Below, one piece after another: positions 45,304-56,295 of a DNA stretch of 64,000 nt. The DNA is from Eutypella sp. D-1 (taxonomy: Eukaryota > Ascomycota > Sordariomycetes > Xylariales > Diatrypaceae), in assembly GCA_023313575.1 (NCBI GenBank), contig JAJTTP010000031.1, positions 124,001-188,000 of the forward strand, written 5' to 3'. The translations under genes and the position numbers were made by a program. Numbering within the stretch: the first letter of the stretch is position 1; every line of letters starts with the position of its first letter. A model generated the notes under the pieces. The model was not told the DNA's origin. It saw only the letters and a list, made by a program, of their open reading frames with translations, and ran no database searches.

Positions 45304-47655
45304 CTTAAGTTATGTGTGGAGAAAAATGACTCTCGAAGATATGTCTTGGGGAGTGCGGTCGAGAGAGAGAGTGTGTGTGTGTGGATGCCGGGATCGTGGT
45401 GGTGATGTTGATTAATGTTCGATTGTTGCTTGGGCTGGAGCGTAGGTAGGGGGGGTGGGCCAAGTCCAACTTCCACTGTTCGGTTATCGCAATTTCTCGA
45501 TAATTTTTTCTGGTGGTGTCTTGTGGTGGTGGTGGTGGTGTCTTTGGTGCTTGATTCGCTGATTAGGGCGACCCAGTTTTCTCTTTAAGCGGGTGAACGA
45601 CGGCTAAAATTTTGAGCTAGGTGGAAACCAACCGAAATGTGGGGGCCGTACCAGAGACTTGGACTTATCTCCTGCTATCGATAAGATGAGCATGCTTAAT
45701 CAGTCGGCAGCTGCTCTCAGCTGCAAGACTGAAACTCATACCGCTGACGTTAGTGTCAGAGTGTGTAAATCATATCAATACCTACCTACCTAGGTACCCG
45801 TGGACCCTATGTACCTAAGGTAGCAGGGTACCTAGGTAGATAGAGCTTTGGAACATTCTGTATCTGAACTCCAGGTCGCTCGCTCCCAATAATCACAACT
45901 GCGTACAATCAGACGATGTACGGAGCAGTGTGGCTGTGGAAATCTATAAGCCTTGGCTTGTTCCTGAAGGATGACGATGCATGCAGACGATATATATTAC
46001 TTCACGCGAATTTCCGCCCTTTCTCTTTCCTACTTCCAAAACCATACTACCTACCTAAGTAGCAAGTAGCCAATCTACACTAATAACATCGTATTAGGTG
46101 CCGCAGTTTCCGAGCGCCTTACTTGCATACTAGAACGCCAGCAGAGATCAGTAGAGGTCAGCTAGGCATCTCGGCCATCCAATACAGGTAGGTAGGTGTC
46201 AGGTAGGTGACTAAGTAGTGCCTCGCCGATTGAATTTCATTCACCTTTACTACTAATGGTCAAAGACAAATCTCCCCCGTACGCCCGCATCGGTGCCTGT
46301 GCGCGCTTGTCAGGGTCCTTGTGGAGGCTAGAAATCGGCCTCGATTTCGTAATGCAGTAGGTCCGGGCAGATCGGGGCGGGTTACTAAGTATAACAGCCG
46401 TGTCTTGCCCAGCCGGAGAGCTTTCTGGCTGGATGTAACCTCACGATACAGGGACGCGGCATTGCCGAAGCACCAAACACTTGGCCAGACATGAATGATT
46501 CTTTTACATACACCGGAATGGGATGAGCCCGGTGGACTTTGAGAGATGTCTTAAGGGGAGGAGTGAACGGAATGTCCCATCATCATCAACCACAACGATG
46601 TAGTCGCTGCGACACTCATGTGCCTCGGTAGGTATAGCCAAGTAAAACTTTGCTAGGCAAGCTAGGCAGAAGACCTACCATACCATTAGTAGAGAGACTG
46701 CGGAAGTAGCCATTTTGTGTATGGCTTGCAGATGCAGCATTTGCATACCTCCCTGGGTAGCGACGCGGGAAGATAATCGATTGTACCTCTAGGTTACGTT
46801 GCCCTACGTTTCGGCAACGCCCAGGTGACATTGAAACTGACAGCCTCGAAAGCGGTGTATGCCCATCAATATAATGTCCGGTCCAATGAGCGCTCTTCTC
46901 CTAACCTTGTGACCCCATGTACGCGCACGGTAAGCACATATGTATAGGAGATGGTTGCAGGAAAGGGAGAGACAGCCGAAATCCGACTGTAGAAACGGAT
47001 ATCAAGGGGGACCCTAGATTGCGAGACCGTACGTAGTGCGCCACCCAGGCCCCCGAGGGAGGGTCTCCCTTGCGAATGATCGCCCCGTGGACTTAACCGT
47101 TCTGGGCCTCCTCCCCGGCACTTTCTTGGCAGTTTGATCCTGACGAAACTCGGCGCCGCGGGAGCTTATATCGATCTGGGGTGCTGCTGCCGACGTGCGA
47201 ACGGCATTCATTCCCATCGTAGGCAAAGGACAGCCTCGGTCCTTATATTTCTATAGCTTTGCCTCCTTTAGCGCAGCCCGCTTCCTTTCTGGAATGAATG
47301 AAGATGCCAATCTCAAACATCTACTCGCTGGGGGCTCGGACGCCTCTGACTCGCCTCTACATAGTAGGGGGGGCGGGGAGAGGTCTCTCGTCAGGCTTGG
47401 TGACCTAAATAGGCAGATTTGTATTTAAGAATGTCCAAACACCCCGTCATCATGATGTGTATAGCAAACTGCTTCCGTTGTGCATCTGGCTTATTGTTCT
47501 GCTGCTCACGTCTGACATAGCGACCGAGCACGGATTGCCCACTAGCGTGTCGTCCTAAGACAGGTCATTTCGAAGAGCTCGATTTTTGTCACGCGTGCTT
47601 CTCCTTGCTCTCTGCAGTCGCTCGGCCGGAGCCAGCGCGATAACGCATAACCAGC
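45304..47655. other. Divergent spacer, about 2.35 kb
   Basis: It holds the promoters of RPL43 (minus) and of the saccharopine-dehydrogenase-like gene (plus). Contents include GTG/GGT trinucleotide repeats near 45522-45541 and a dense cluster of TACCTACCTAGGTACC-type palindromes at 45781-45837. No coding sequence is recognised. Confidence 0.55.
45781..45837. repeat. Cluster of TACCTAGGTA-type palindromes
   Basis: Within 57 bases there are CCTACCTACCTAGGTACC, TACCTAAGGTA and GTACCTAGGTAG, each largely self-complementary. The same motif family recurs through the spacers of this window. Confidence 0.65.
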
Positions 47656-49167
47656 ATGTCTTTTAAGAAGCATGATCGCCAGTACGACATCATCGTATTT
47701 GGTGCGACTGGTACGTTACTCAATATCTAGCTACCTATGGGATGTTTCGGCGGGGTATCAAATCTAATGGTGGTGAACGTCGACAGGATATACCGGTCTG
47801 AGGACAGCCGAGCACATTGCAACAGAGTTTCCGACCAGCTTGCGATGGGCCGTGGCCGGGCGCTCGGAGGAAAAGTTGCGTCATGTGGCTAAGGAATGTC
47901 GGGCTCTGAACCCGGACTGCGCGGTGCCGGGCATCGAAGTCTGCAACCTGAGTAGCGCGGATCTCGCCGCGCTAGTGAAGAAGACCTTCATCCTTATCAC
48001 GACAGTCGGGCCGTACGCGAAATATGGCGAGCTTGCGTTCAGGGCGTGCGCGGAGGCGGGCACGCATTACTTCGATTGCACGGGCGAGGCCGTGTGGACT
48101 ATGGACATGATCGAGAAGTACGAGGCGATCGCAAAGAAGACTGGCGCCTGCATGTTTCCCCAGAGCGGACTCGAGTCCGTGCCGTCCGACTTGTTGACTT
48201 ACCTGATGGCATCGCATATCCGCTCCGAGCTATCGGCTCCGACCAGCGACGTCGTGGTGGGCCTGCAGGAACTCCGGTAGGTGCAAAATCAGAAAAGGAA
48301 CAACGGCAACGACGAGAGCTAAGAAAGGAACAGGGCGGCACCTTCAGGAGGCACTTTGGCTAGTGCCATCGGCATCTTCGAGACGTATCACTGGAAAAAG
48401 ATTCTCAAGTCACACGAGCCTTACGCCCTCTCCCCCGTTACGAATACGAAGTTAGCGCCCCGGCCCTCCCTATTTACCCGGTTAACGGGACTCTACGAGA
48501 TCCCCAACCTCGGGCTCTTCACGAAGTCCGTGACGTCGGGCGCGGACGCGGCGATCGTCATGCGGACCTGGGGACTGACGAAGCAGGAGCCGGGGCTGGA
48601 GGGCCAGTTCTACGGGCCGAACTTCACGTACCGCGAGTTCAAGAAGGCGCGGAACTTCCTCAACGGCATGGTCTTCCACTACACGCTGACCGTCGTGGGC
48701 ATGCTGATGACCTTCTGCTCGCCGTTCCGCAGCCTCCTGCGCAAGTTTGTCGTGAAGCCCGGAAACGGCCCGTCGAGGGAGCAGAGCGCCAATGAATACG
48801 TTGAGTTTCGCGGCATCGCGACGGCGGACCGGGAGGCGGGCGCCCGCAAGCAGCAGGCTCTGTCTAGGGCGTGGCATAGCGGGAGCATGTATATCCGTAA
48901 GTCACTCATTCACTTCACTCAACACTCAACTCTACTCGCCCGCCCGAATTATATGTTTGTGTGAAACTGTTAATCAGGCCTCTGACTAATGATCTCGGGA
49001 CACACACAGTGACGGCGAAGTTCCTCGGTCAAGCTGCCCAAACCTTATTACAAGACGATCTTCCGCTGAAAGGTGGTGTCTACACGCCGGCGTGTCTCGG
49101 ACAAGGATACCTGGATCGCATGGAGGAGCAGGGTTTCAAGACTGAGGTCAAGATCATAGATGCATAA
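47656..49167 (+). CDS. Saccharopine-dehydrogenase-like NAD(P)-binding oxidoreductase (SCCPDH / trans-enoyl-reductase-like)
   Basis: Four exons: 47656-47710, 47787-48276, 48334-48896 and 49010-49167, with introns of 76, 57 and 113 bp. The protein has 421 residues. The N-terminus is a Rossmann fold with IIVFGATGYTG (glycines 16, 19 and 22) split by intron 1. It continues RWAVAGRSEEKL, then TTVGPYAKYGE, HYFDCTGEAVW and CMFPQSGLESVPSDLL. These stretches are typical of SCCPDH and of the mycobacterial trans-acting enoyl reductases. It lacks the features of the true lysine-pathway Lys9 enzyme. A hydrophobic segment near residues 300-325 (FHYTLTVVGMLMTFCSPF) could associate with a membrane. The C-terminus (LTAKFLGQAAQTLL, then GVYTPACLGQGYLDRM) matches the family's usual end. 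The substrate is unknown. No polyketide synthase lies nearby, so a secondary-metabolite role is not suggested by context. Confidence 0.87.
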
Positions 49168-50350
49168 TCGTAAAATTAACTATAGCATGTCAGCTGTGGG
49201 GGGGGGGGGGTTAACCTCCGAGCGGCAATCGATATATGACTATATAATATGACTATAATGAAAATAATAACTGAGCTTCAGAAGTCTCTTAATTCACTCG
49301 GTGTCGAGATAGTTATTTTCAGCGTCGTACATTAATGGGTTGTTCATCATGCTTCGGTCATACCTATAAAAGGGCACTGCACCGTCCATGCTAACTGTTA
49401 AAACTACCACTACCACATGTAGAACTCATATTTATCCATGGATATATATATATGGCTACTCTGCCTAAGAACCTAAGTAGGTGAAGTACAGGGCAGGTTG
49501 TTCAGGGGTTTAGGAGCGTGGATCCGGATTATGAAATGGGACCCCGGGGTGCGTTGCGTTGCGTTGCGCGTTAGGTCTGGTTAGGTTCGGTTCGGTGGTA
49601 GGCACTCCTTATACAGATACAGAACAAATACGGGGCGTAGTTGCGGATAACGACGTCATAGTGAATAAGCTAGTTAATCAAAGTAAAGCCTTTAAATGCA
49701 TCTTCTGGTTACAATGTTAGCTACCTCGCTGATATAACGGGCTTGGCATCATGACTTGCACCGACCGCGATCTATGCTTATATTGGAGAAATAGCTACGT
49801 ACTTTCTCCTACCTACTTGTAGTAGATAATTGTTACGAGAACAATTTCTGAGAAAAAGCATCCACGGATGACATCTTCTACATACCTAGTTAGACAATTG
49901 CCATCTTTAATAGCTAATAACTACAGCTTAGGAACGTCGAATAACTCCCCTAATTGTTTTCTTACCCCGAGCGAAGTCTACCGCATTTTTTTCGTGTCCT
50001 TTGTTATTGCGTTTTACAGGATTACGATATAGTGTTTGTTATAAAGTTTCAATTGGCGTGTTAAGACGGGAAGTACGCGTTAGATCGATCCATCATCACC
50101 CATCGGTGCAGGTGGTGGTGGCGGTGGCGGTGGTAGACTTAAAGTCGTTGTGTTGTCTTGAAGTTGTCGGAGCACATTTAATAGCAGAGGAAAGAAAGCT
50201 AGGAGACATTTATCGTCTGTCTTGACTTAACCTAACAACCTGTATAACTTGACTGAGCAACGTTGTGCGCCGCGCCGGTTACAAGTGGTGTTTGTCCTTG
50301 GTTGTCTTTTCTTGTCCTTTCTTGACACTTGGTGCTTCTTCGATCTCACG
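49168..50350. other. Spacer between two plus-strand genes, about 1.2 kb
   Basis: It contains a G-homopolymer near 49198-49210 just past the oxidoreductase stop, a GCGTT repeat near 49551-49568, and the RMD1-type promoter and 5' leader. The reading frame of the next gene is open upstream to 50249, but the added 34 residues look like untranslated leader. Confidence 0.5.
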
Positions 50351-52294
50351 ATGGCTTCATCACCGCAACAACCGGGGAGCCCGACCACCCCGACCACCCC
50401 AGCCAGTTCCACCTCAGAACGCGCCCCTCTATTAAGACAAGACAGCGCGAGGCCTGATACAGCACGCCCAAAGGCTTCTCGTAGCGTTACTTTCAACCCG
50501 AATCCCGTTACGCGAACCATTGACCCCCAGCCATTTTCCTCTTCCTCCTCCTCCTTCAGCTCCTCGCCGCGCGCTGGGTCCTTAAGCTCTTTTGGCAACG
50601 CTCGTCCCAGCTCAGCTTCATCATTATCATCCAGCTCCGCCCACCACACGCCCGGATTATCAAACCTAAATACCCGTCTACGCCGCCGCAACAGCTATGG
50701 CTCTACTTTCACCTCCCTTCCCGCCGCCGCCAGCTCCGGCGCCAAGATTGGTCCCCAGCGTAGTTCTAAAAACGCCCAGAAACTCAAACTGCTCCCGACT
50801 CTCGAATTCGACGAAGGCTCCCCGGACGAGGAGAGTGGTAGAGATGTATATTCACAGTACACCCGAATCAAGGACCCTATGGCAAGACGGGATGCCGCGA
50901 GGCTAGGCAAGGCAGATCGGGATAGGCTCCCCAGAGTAACTGCCTACTGTACGGCAAATAAATATCAGATGGAAGGTCTCATGCGCTTTCTCAAGGGAAA
51001 AGCCCGGACGCGGTCGACAAACCCTAAGTTGATAGATGAATGCATCTACTCGCCATATAGTTACGGGATGGGAACAACGGGCACAGAACGTGCCGAGACA
51101 GGCAATCAGATACAAGAACGGCCAATAGCCACATATGAAAGGAGACATTCCACAGGCCAGGTGGAAGGGAATTTAGAATCACTCCGGAGGGATCAGAGGG
51201 ACCAGAGGGATCATCTCACCGATCTACATTCGGACCATCAGGATGACAACTCGTCGGATACACAGAACGGGTTTAACAGTGGAAGGGATATGGATAACGA
51301 TCTCGCCTACCCTTCTAACCCGGATGACGAGAGTGCCATACACGATCCGCCAGCCTCCCGAACACAAGGTGTCGACTTCGACACGCATGTGCATACACCT
51401 GAGGTGTTTCTGTTCGACTATGGCGTCGTCGTCATATGGGGGATGTCGCTTGCACAGGAGCAACGGTTTCTGAAGGAAATCGCCAAATTCGGGGAGGAGA
51501 AGCTGGAACCAGACGACGTGGAGACGGAATGCTTCAACTTCTACTATACGCGCGAATACCAGCCAAGGATCTACAACGATTTTATCACTCTGCGGGATAA
51601 GAGTAATTACATGACTAAACTGGCCATATCCCATGCGGTAGCGCAAAGTGTCAAGGTGAGTTGGCCCATGACAGACGAAGCTGCTTGCCTATCTGGCGAC
51701 GTCTATCCATCCATACCGTACCAGCGAGTGTTTATATCTGACTAACGAACCCCTACCACAGACATCCCTTTTCGAGGAGCTCATCGCCTCGACGGTCGAC
51801 ACGTGCAAAGACATACCCACGCAGATCGCGACCACGGGCAAGATCAACCTATCGCGGCAGCAGATCAACATGCAGATAGGCGAGCTCTTCATCCTCCGCA
51901 TCAACATCCACCTCAACGGCAGCGTGCTCGACACGCCCGAGCTGTTCTGGGTCGAGCCGCACCTCGAACCCGTTTACCAGGCCGTACGAAGCTACCTGGA
52001 GATGGACCAACGAGTAGGTCTGCTCACGGAGCGTCTCGACGTCATCGCCGACCTCCTGGCTGTGCTCAAGGACCAGCTCAGTCACGGTCACGGGGAGATG
52101 CTGGAGTGGATAGGTATGACCCCCTTCCCCCCCCCCCCCCTTTTTTTTTTCCCCTCCCTCGTAATCTTAGTTAGACCTTAGCGTCGCCTTTACTAATCAA
52201 TGTCTTGAATACTACAGTCATCATCCTGATCGCGGCCGAGATCCTCGTGGCTGCTATCAACATCGTCGTGGACCTCTACGCCGGAGTCGACTGA
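50351..52294 (+). CDS. RMD1: Rmd1/Sif2-like DUF155 membrane protein
   Basis: Three exons: 50351-51655, 51762-52113 and 52218-52294, with introns of 106 and 104 bp. The protein has 577 residues. The first ~170 residues are disordered and Ser/Pro-rich (MASSPQQPGSPTTPTTPASS, then APLLRQDS). A conserved stretch follows (DRLPRVTAYCTANKYQMEG and CIYSPYSYG). The DUF155 domain starts around residue 351 with EVFLFDYGVVVIWGMS, then YYTREYQPRIYNDFITL, KLAISHAVAQSVK, and helical heptads (QINMQIGELFILRINIHLNG, then LTERLDVIADLLAVLKDQLS). The extreme C-terminus is one hydrophobic segment, residues ~553-570 (VIILIAAEILVAAINIVV), a likely membrane anchor. Yeast Rmd1 is needed for meiotic division and S. pombe Sif2 interacts with Sad1; the biochemical role is not established. 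The start at 50351 has a good context (ACGATGG). The second intron contains a long C-then-T tract. Confidence 0.87.
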
Positions 52295-53783
52295 ACCAAA
52301 CAATTCTCTAGCTTGCCGATCCAGATCCCAGTGGTGGTAAATAGAATCGACCGGAGCCCTACCCAGGTGTGTGTCCGGCGAAAATACAATTCGCGGAGCA
52401 GAAGATTCGGAGGACGTCCTTACCTTGCCGGGCACTTGGCTGCTCCAATGCGAATGAATATAAGTGCCATCGCCGAGGTTAGAAGAAAAATCCGCGGCGC
52501 TCAGTGTCTCTCCCGTGGACCTCTGTAATAATATCTATCTTACCTACCTACCTACCTGCCTGTACACGTAACAATGCGTAGTTAGCGTAGGCATTTATGA
52601 CAGACGCGCTGGGCCGGGCGGACATAATAGGCGCGAGAAAAAAAAAGCAAAAGAAATCTATCTGCGGCGGCGGCTGCGGCGTTGGGGTGGGAATCTGTGT
52701 GTGGGGGGGGGGGGGGGGGGGAGGAGGAAAGAAAAGATCTCGTCTGAGCGCGCGTCTTAACCAGCAATTTGTCCCTCGGCAGCAAGCTCTCTCTCTATGG
52801 GATTGATTGACTGATGCGCCCAGCTAGCTAGCTGTCCTAGGTAGGTATGTATACACGTAATTGAAAGGAAAGGGGAACTGAACTATGCCTCACGACGAAT
52901 AGGGGGGGTGTCAGACGAGAGGAACTTTTGCTTAGCTTAGCAGAGCAAAGCGAAGCTCTTTGCTCTTCATCGATAACATCATTATCATGAATTTAATTAA
53001 TCGCTACCCCTACCTAACCCCCCTTGCTATCCATCCATCCATCCACCCATTCCTCACGTATGCGCGTGTTTTGTCTTTTTGTGTCCCAGCGCCGCCCCCC
53101 CCCCCTCATTCTCTCGATTAGTATTTGAATAAGAACCCCCCCTAAACAGCGTTTCACACATTTGGTGTTTATGCCAGAGGCCAATTCCTCTTGGTTTCTC
53201 CGCACCGTGGGATATTGAAAGAAGAAAACAAAAGCGACGCGGTCTATAATGGAAGAAAAGAAAGAGAAGAAGAAGAAGAGGAGGAGGGGGAGGGGGAAAA
53301 CCACCTCTTCTCTTTCGCCTGGCTATTCGTACACTTGTGTTTTATTTCCCTTCACCAACCCCCCTTCCCCCCCCTGCCTCCTGGCCCCTCGAGATGGCTA
53401 TATTTGAGCACGGATATACCAGTTCAGCAGCCGCTTCCGTGTCCCATATTTTCCTCGTCAACGAGGGCGCGCACCAGCGGCGCGAGCTCTGTATCAATTG
53501 GGGGCTTCCTGGTTTCGCCGCGAGGAAAAGGGTAAGACCCGCGCGCAAGAGGGCTAGAATTGGAAACGGGGGATAGTGCCAGTTCGCGCCTCTCCTTAGA
53601 GCATACGCACATCCCATAACGCCGCCGCGAGGTTTTTCTGGTATAGCTTAACAAAGATTGGTGCAAGCTCATCTCATGTCAGATTGGCCGTCGTTCGTGA
53701 GTGGCCTAACAATTCAAATCACGCTTTGAGCGCGGAGGGCGGCCTCGGCGACGTCGAGGAGTAGAAATGCGGGAAAGAAGTTC
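52295..53783. other. Convergent spacer, about 1.5 kb
   Basis: It lies between the 3' ends of the RMD1-type and HMG-box genes. It contains a 19-G tract at 52703-52721, a GAGCAAAG ... CTTTGCTC inverted repeat (9-bp stem) near 52941-52965, and a GAAGAAGAGGAGG purine run near 53255-53297. No gene is recognised. Confidence 0.55.
52703..52721. repeat. Poly-G tract (19 G)
   Basis: The longest G homopolymer in the window, in a convergent spacer. It is a plausible G-quadruplex former, and its length is unreliable in sequencing. Confidence 0.75.
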
Positions 53784-55238
53784 CTAGTCGTCAGCCGGCC
53801 CTTCATTCTCCTCCACCTCGGTCTCGTACTGGTCCGCGTCGGCGGCGGCGGCGCTGCCACCGCGGCGTGAGGGGGCCAGGTCGGCTGCATCGGCATCGGC
53901 CTCGCCCATCTCGACGTCGTGGTCGTCGTGATCGTCGTCGTCGCCCAGGATGGAATCGTCGAAGCGGGCAGACCGCGCGGCGACGCTGCTACCGCCGCCG
54001 GTGGCGCGATGACTCGCGCCGAAGTTGCTATCGCGGCCGCGCGAGCGGGAGCGCGCGGCGGCCTCCTTCGTGCTCCGCTTGAAGGCCTCGCGGTCCTCGC
54101 GCCACTGGTACAGCTCCTGCTCGTGGCGGGTCTGGTACTCGGCGCGCTCCTTGTCGGGCAGGTCCTTCCAGCCACGGGCCAACTCCTCCTCGAGGCGGAA
54201 CTCGCCAGCGGCGATCTTGTCCTTGTGCTTGGCCTGCAGAATGGGTCGCATCTCCTTGCAGTATTCCTCGAAGGCGTTGCTCGGTCTCTTAGCCGGTTTC
54301 GGGACTCCGTTGCTGGCACCGCCGCCGCGACCGGCACCGCCGTGGGACTCCTTCGGGGGCTCGAGCTGGGAGTGGGAGAAGGCGTCAGAGCTCGGGGATA
54401 GGGTGGTCAGGTGTTGGTTGATGAAGGTCGCATTATTGCTGCCGCCGCCTTCGCCGGCGGGTAGTGAGGGCTTTCGGTGTGCACGTTTAGTTCTCAGCGG
54501 CTTATCCTGGGGCTGGATGATATATTAGAATATCACATTCTCGGGGACCTCATGATTCTTTCTTTCTTTCTAAGGGAGTTAAAGTAGAGAAGAGACATAC
54601 GGTTGGGGGCGGGCTAGGGCTGCCGTCAGAATCCTCTACGTTGGTGCTGGTGCGGCGGGAGATCTGCTCGAGTAAGAATGCGCGCTCGAGACGACTCTTC
54701 TGGATTTGGCGCTTCAGTCGCGTGAGGCGGAGGCGATAGGCGTCGTTCTCGTCCTCGATCTCCTTGGTGCGCTGCTTCAGCTGGACACATTTTCTGCGAT
54801 AGGCCTCCTCGACGGTGGGAGGTAAGGAGGGAGGGTTTGCTGCTGCTGTTGGTGTTGTAGCAGGGATGACGATCTCTTCGTTAGTAGGCGTGTCCATGAT
54901 GGTTTTTGAAATGTTGATAATCTCTCATGTGGGTGATGATGGGGGGGGGGGGGATCAAAAGAGGAGGGAAACGGGGATAGATGTTTTTGGGGGGGGGAAG
55001 AAAGGGAGCAAGAAGCAGAAGCAGAAGTAGAAGCAAAAGCAGAAGTAGAAAAGCAGGTATCGAAGTGGGCTGGAATGAGACAAGTACATGGTATGGTATT
55101 ATGATGTGTAACATGTATGTAGGTTTGCAGTAAGTTTAGCAAGTTTAGCAAGTTTAGCAAGGTACGTAACATTTGTTGGGATGAAAAGCGAATGGGAATG
55201 GGAATGAGAAAGCATGACTTACCAGTTTGAGGCGCCAT
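53784..55238 (-). CDS. NHP10: HMG-box subunit of the INO80 chromatin-remodelling complex (Nhp10/Nht1-like)
   Basis: The certain exons are 54897-54601 (or a slightly different 5' end) and 54506-53784, joined by a 94-bp intron with GTATGT donor and CCCCAG acceptor. The first exon carries a coiled-coil: TVEEAYRRKCVQLKQRTKE, then RLKRQIQKSRLERAFLLEQ. The second carries RTKRAHRKPSLPAGEG, FINQHL, then an HMG box: PKPAKRPSNAFEEYCKEMRP, QAKHKDKIAAG, LARGWKDLPDKERAEY. The C-terminus is acidic with an Asp/His run (DDDDHDDHDVEMGE). This order matches fungal INO80 HMG subunits as I remember them. The start is uncertain. The downstream ATG at 54897 (MDTPTNEEIV) gives 339 residues. A 16-base first exon at 55238-55223 (MAPQT plus one base, followed by GTAAGT) can be spliced in frame to an acceptor ending at 54924 or 54876, and is chosen here tentatively. 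The gene is divergent from CCT8. Confidence 0.82.
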
Positions 55239-56295
55239 TGTGATCGTGACTAGAAATTAGAGAACTGTCACCAGAATGATGGTCGCAGTAGTACGACGAA
55301 TGGAATCGCAAATCCTCTGCGATTCCCCTTCGTGATGGGAAACCCGGTCTAGAACGTGTGTGTGTCTTGTCTGATACTGTTGAACTGTGGATGGTGATGG
55401 ATCAATCAATTGATTCACTGATGATGAGATGATGAGATGATGAGTAGGTTTGGTTTTGTAGTTTGCGAATAGTTTGCGAATAGTTGCAGCTGGAAAGGAT
55501 GGAGGAGAGGGAGGGAGAGAGATCGATATCGCGTGATAAACGCGGTAACTACTACAATGAAAGATAAATTATTCTAGATCTGATTTCGGAGGGCAATAGG
55601 AATGAATTGGGTCAAATTAGTTATAGGTCAAATTATACAATTGCGATACCTGTCGTCTGCGTATCGTATTGTAATATACTTAGGTAGTGATTAAGATGGT
55701 CGAGTACATGCCCAGGTGCTTCCAGGTTATGTACTTAACTTAAATAGCATTAGTAGTATTAGTGGTTTCCAAGGAGGTTTGTAACGACAGCAAGGCTGGC
55801 GATTATTCCTCAAGTCAGCAGCATTCAGGTACGTACTTACTTAAGGTTACTTGGCAGCTTGGTTACCACGAAGCTTCGTACATACCTTGTTACGGAGTAC
55901 AGGTCGGTCAATACAAGCCCCGACCCTACAGTATCGCTTATCTGCTTATCTAAAGAAGTACATGTATAAGCGCGCGTTGAATGTATCTTGTAATATTGAA
56001 GTATATGGAAGTGTACTTGGTGACACGTCATGATATGTAGTAGCGTATCTATAGACCCCACCTTGCCCAAGTGGTTTTTGAGCTATCTGCCTCTGTAGGT
56101 AGCTACGTAGAGGGTCTATGGCCTCCTCGAACCTTCTGAACCTTCTGAACCAAAATATCAAACAGCCCTGGACACTTCAGGCCCTCTTCATATTCCAACA
56201 TCGTAACATCACCTTGCAGAGGGACCAGCAACACTCGAGTTTCCCAACGGCAAAAGAAACAACTCGGAAGGTGAACAGCGGTCAACTCATCCATC
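55239..56295. promoter_or_regulatory. Divergent promoter region of the HMG-box and CCT8 genes
   Basis: About 1.06 kb between divergent start codons. It has GATGA-type repeats near 55418-55444, a TACGGAGTA motif at 55891-55899 and short inverted repeats, but no sites I can name with confidence. The stretch just before CCT8 contains the doublet CCTTCTGAA (near 56131-56148). Confidence 0.5.

Noticed and set aside
47656..49167. Annotation as the lysine-pathway saccharopine dehydrogenase (Lys9)
   Set aside because: The Rossmann start and TTVGPYAKYGE/PQSGLESVPSDLL stretches fit the SCCPDH/trans-enoyl-reductase-like group instead, so the name should not imply lysine synthesis.
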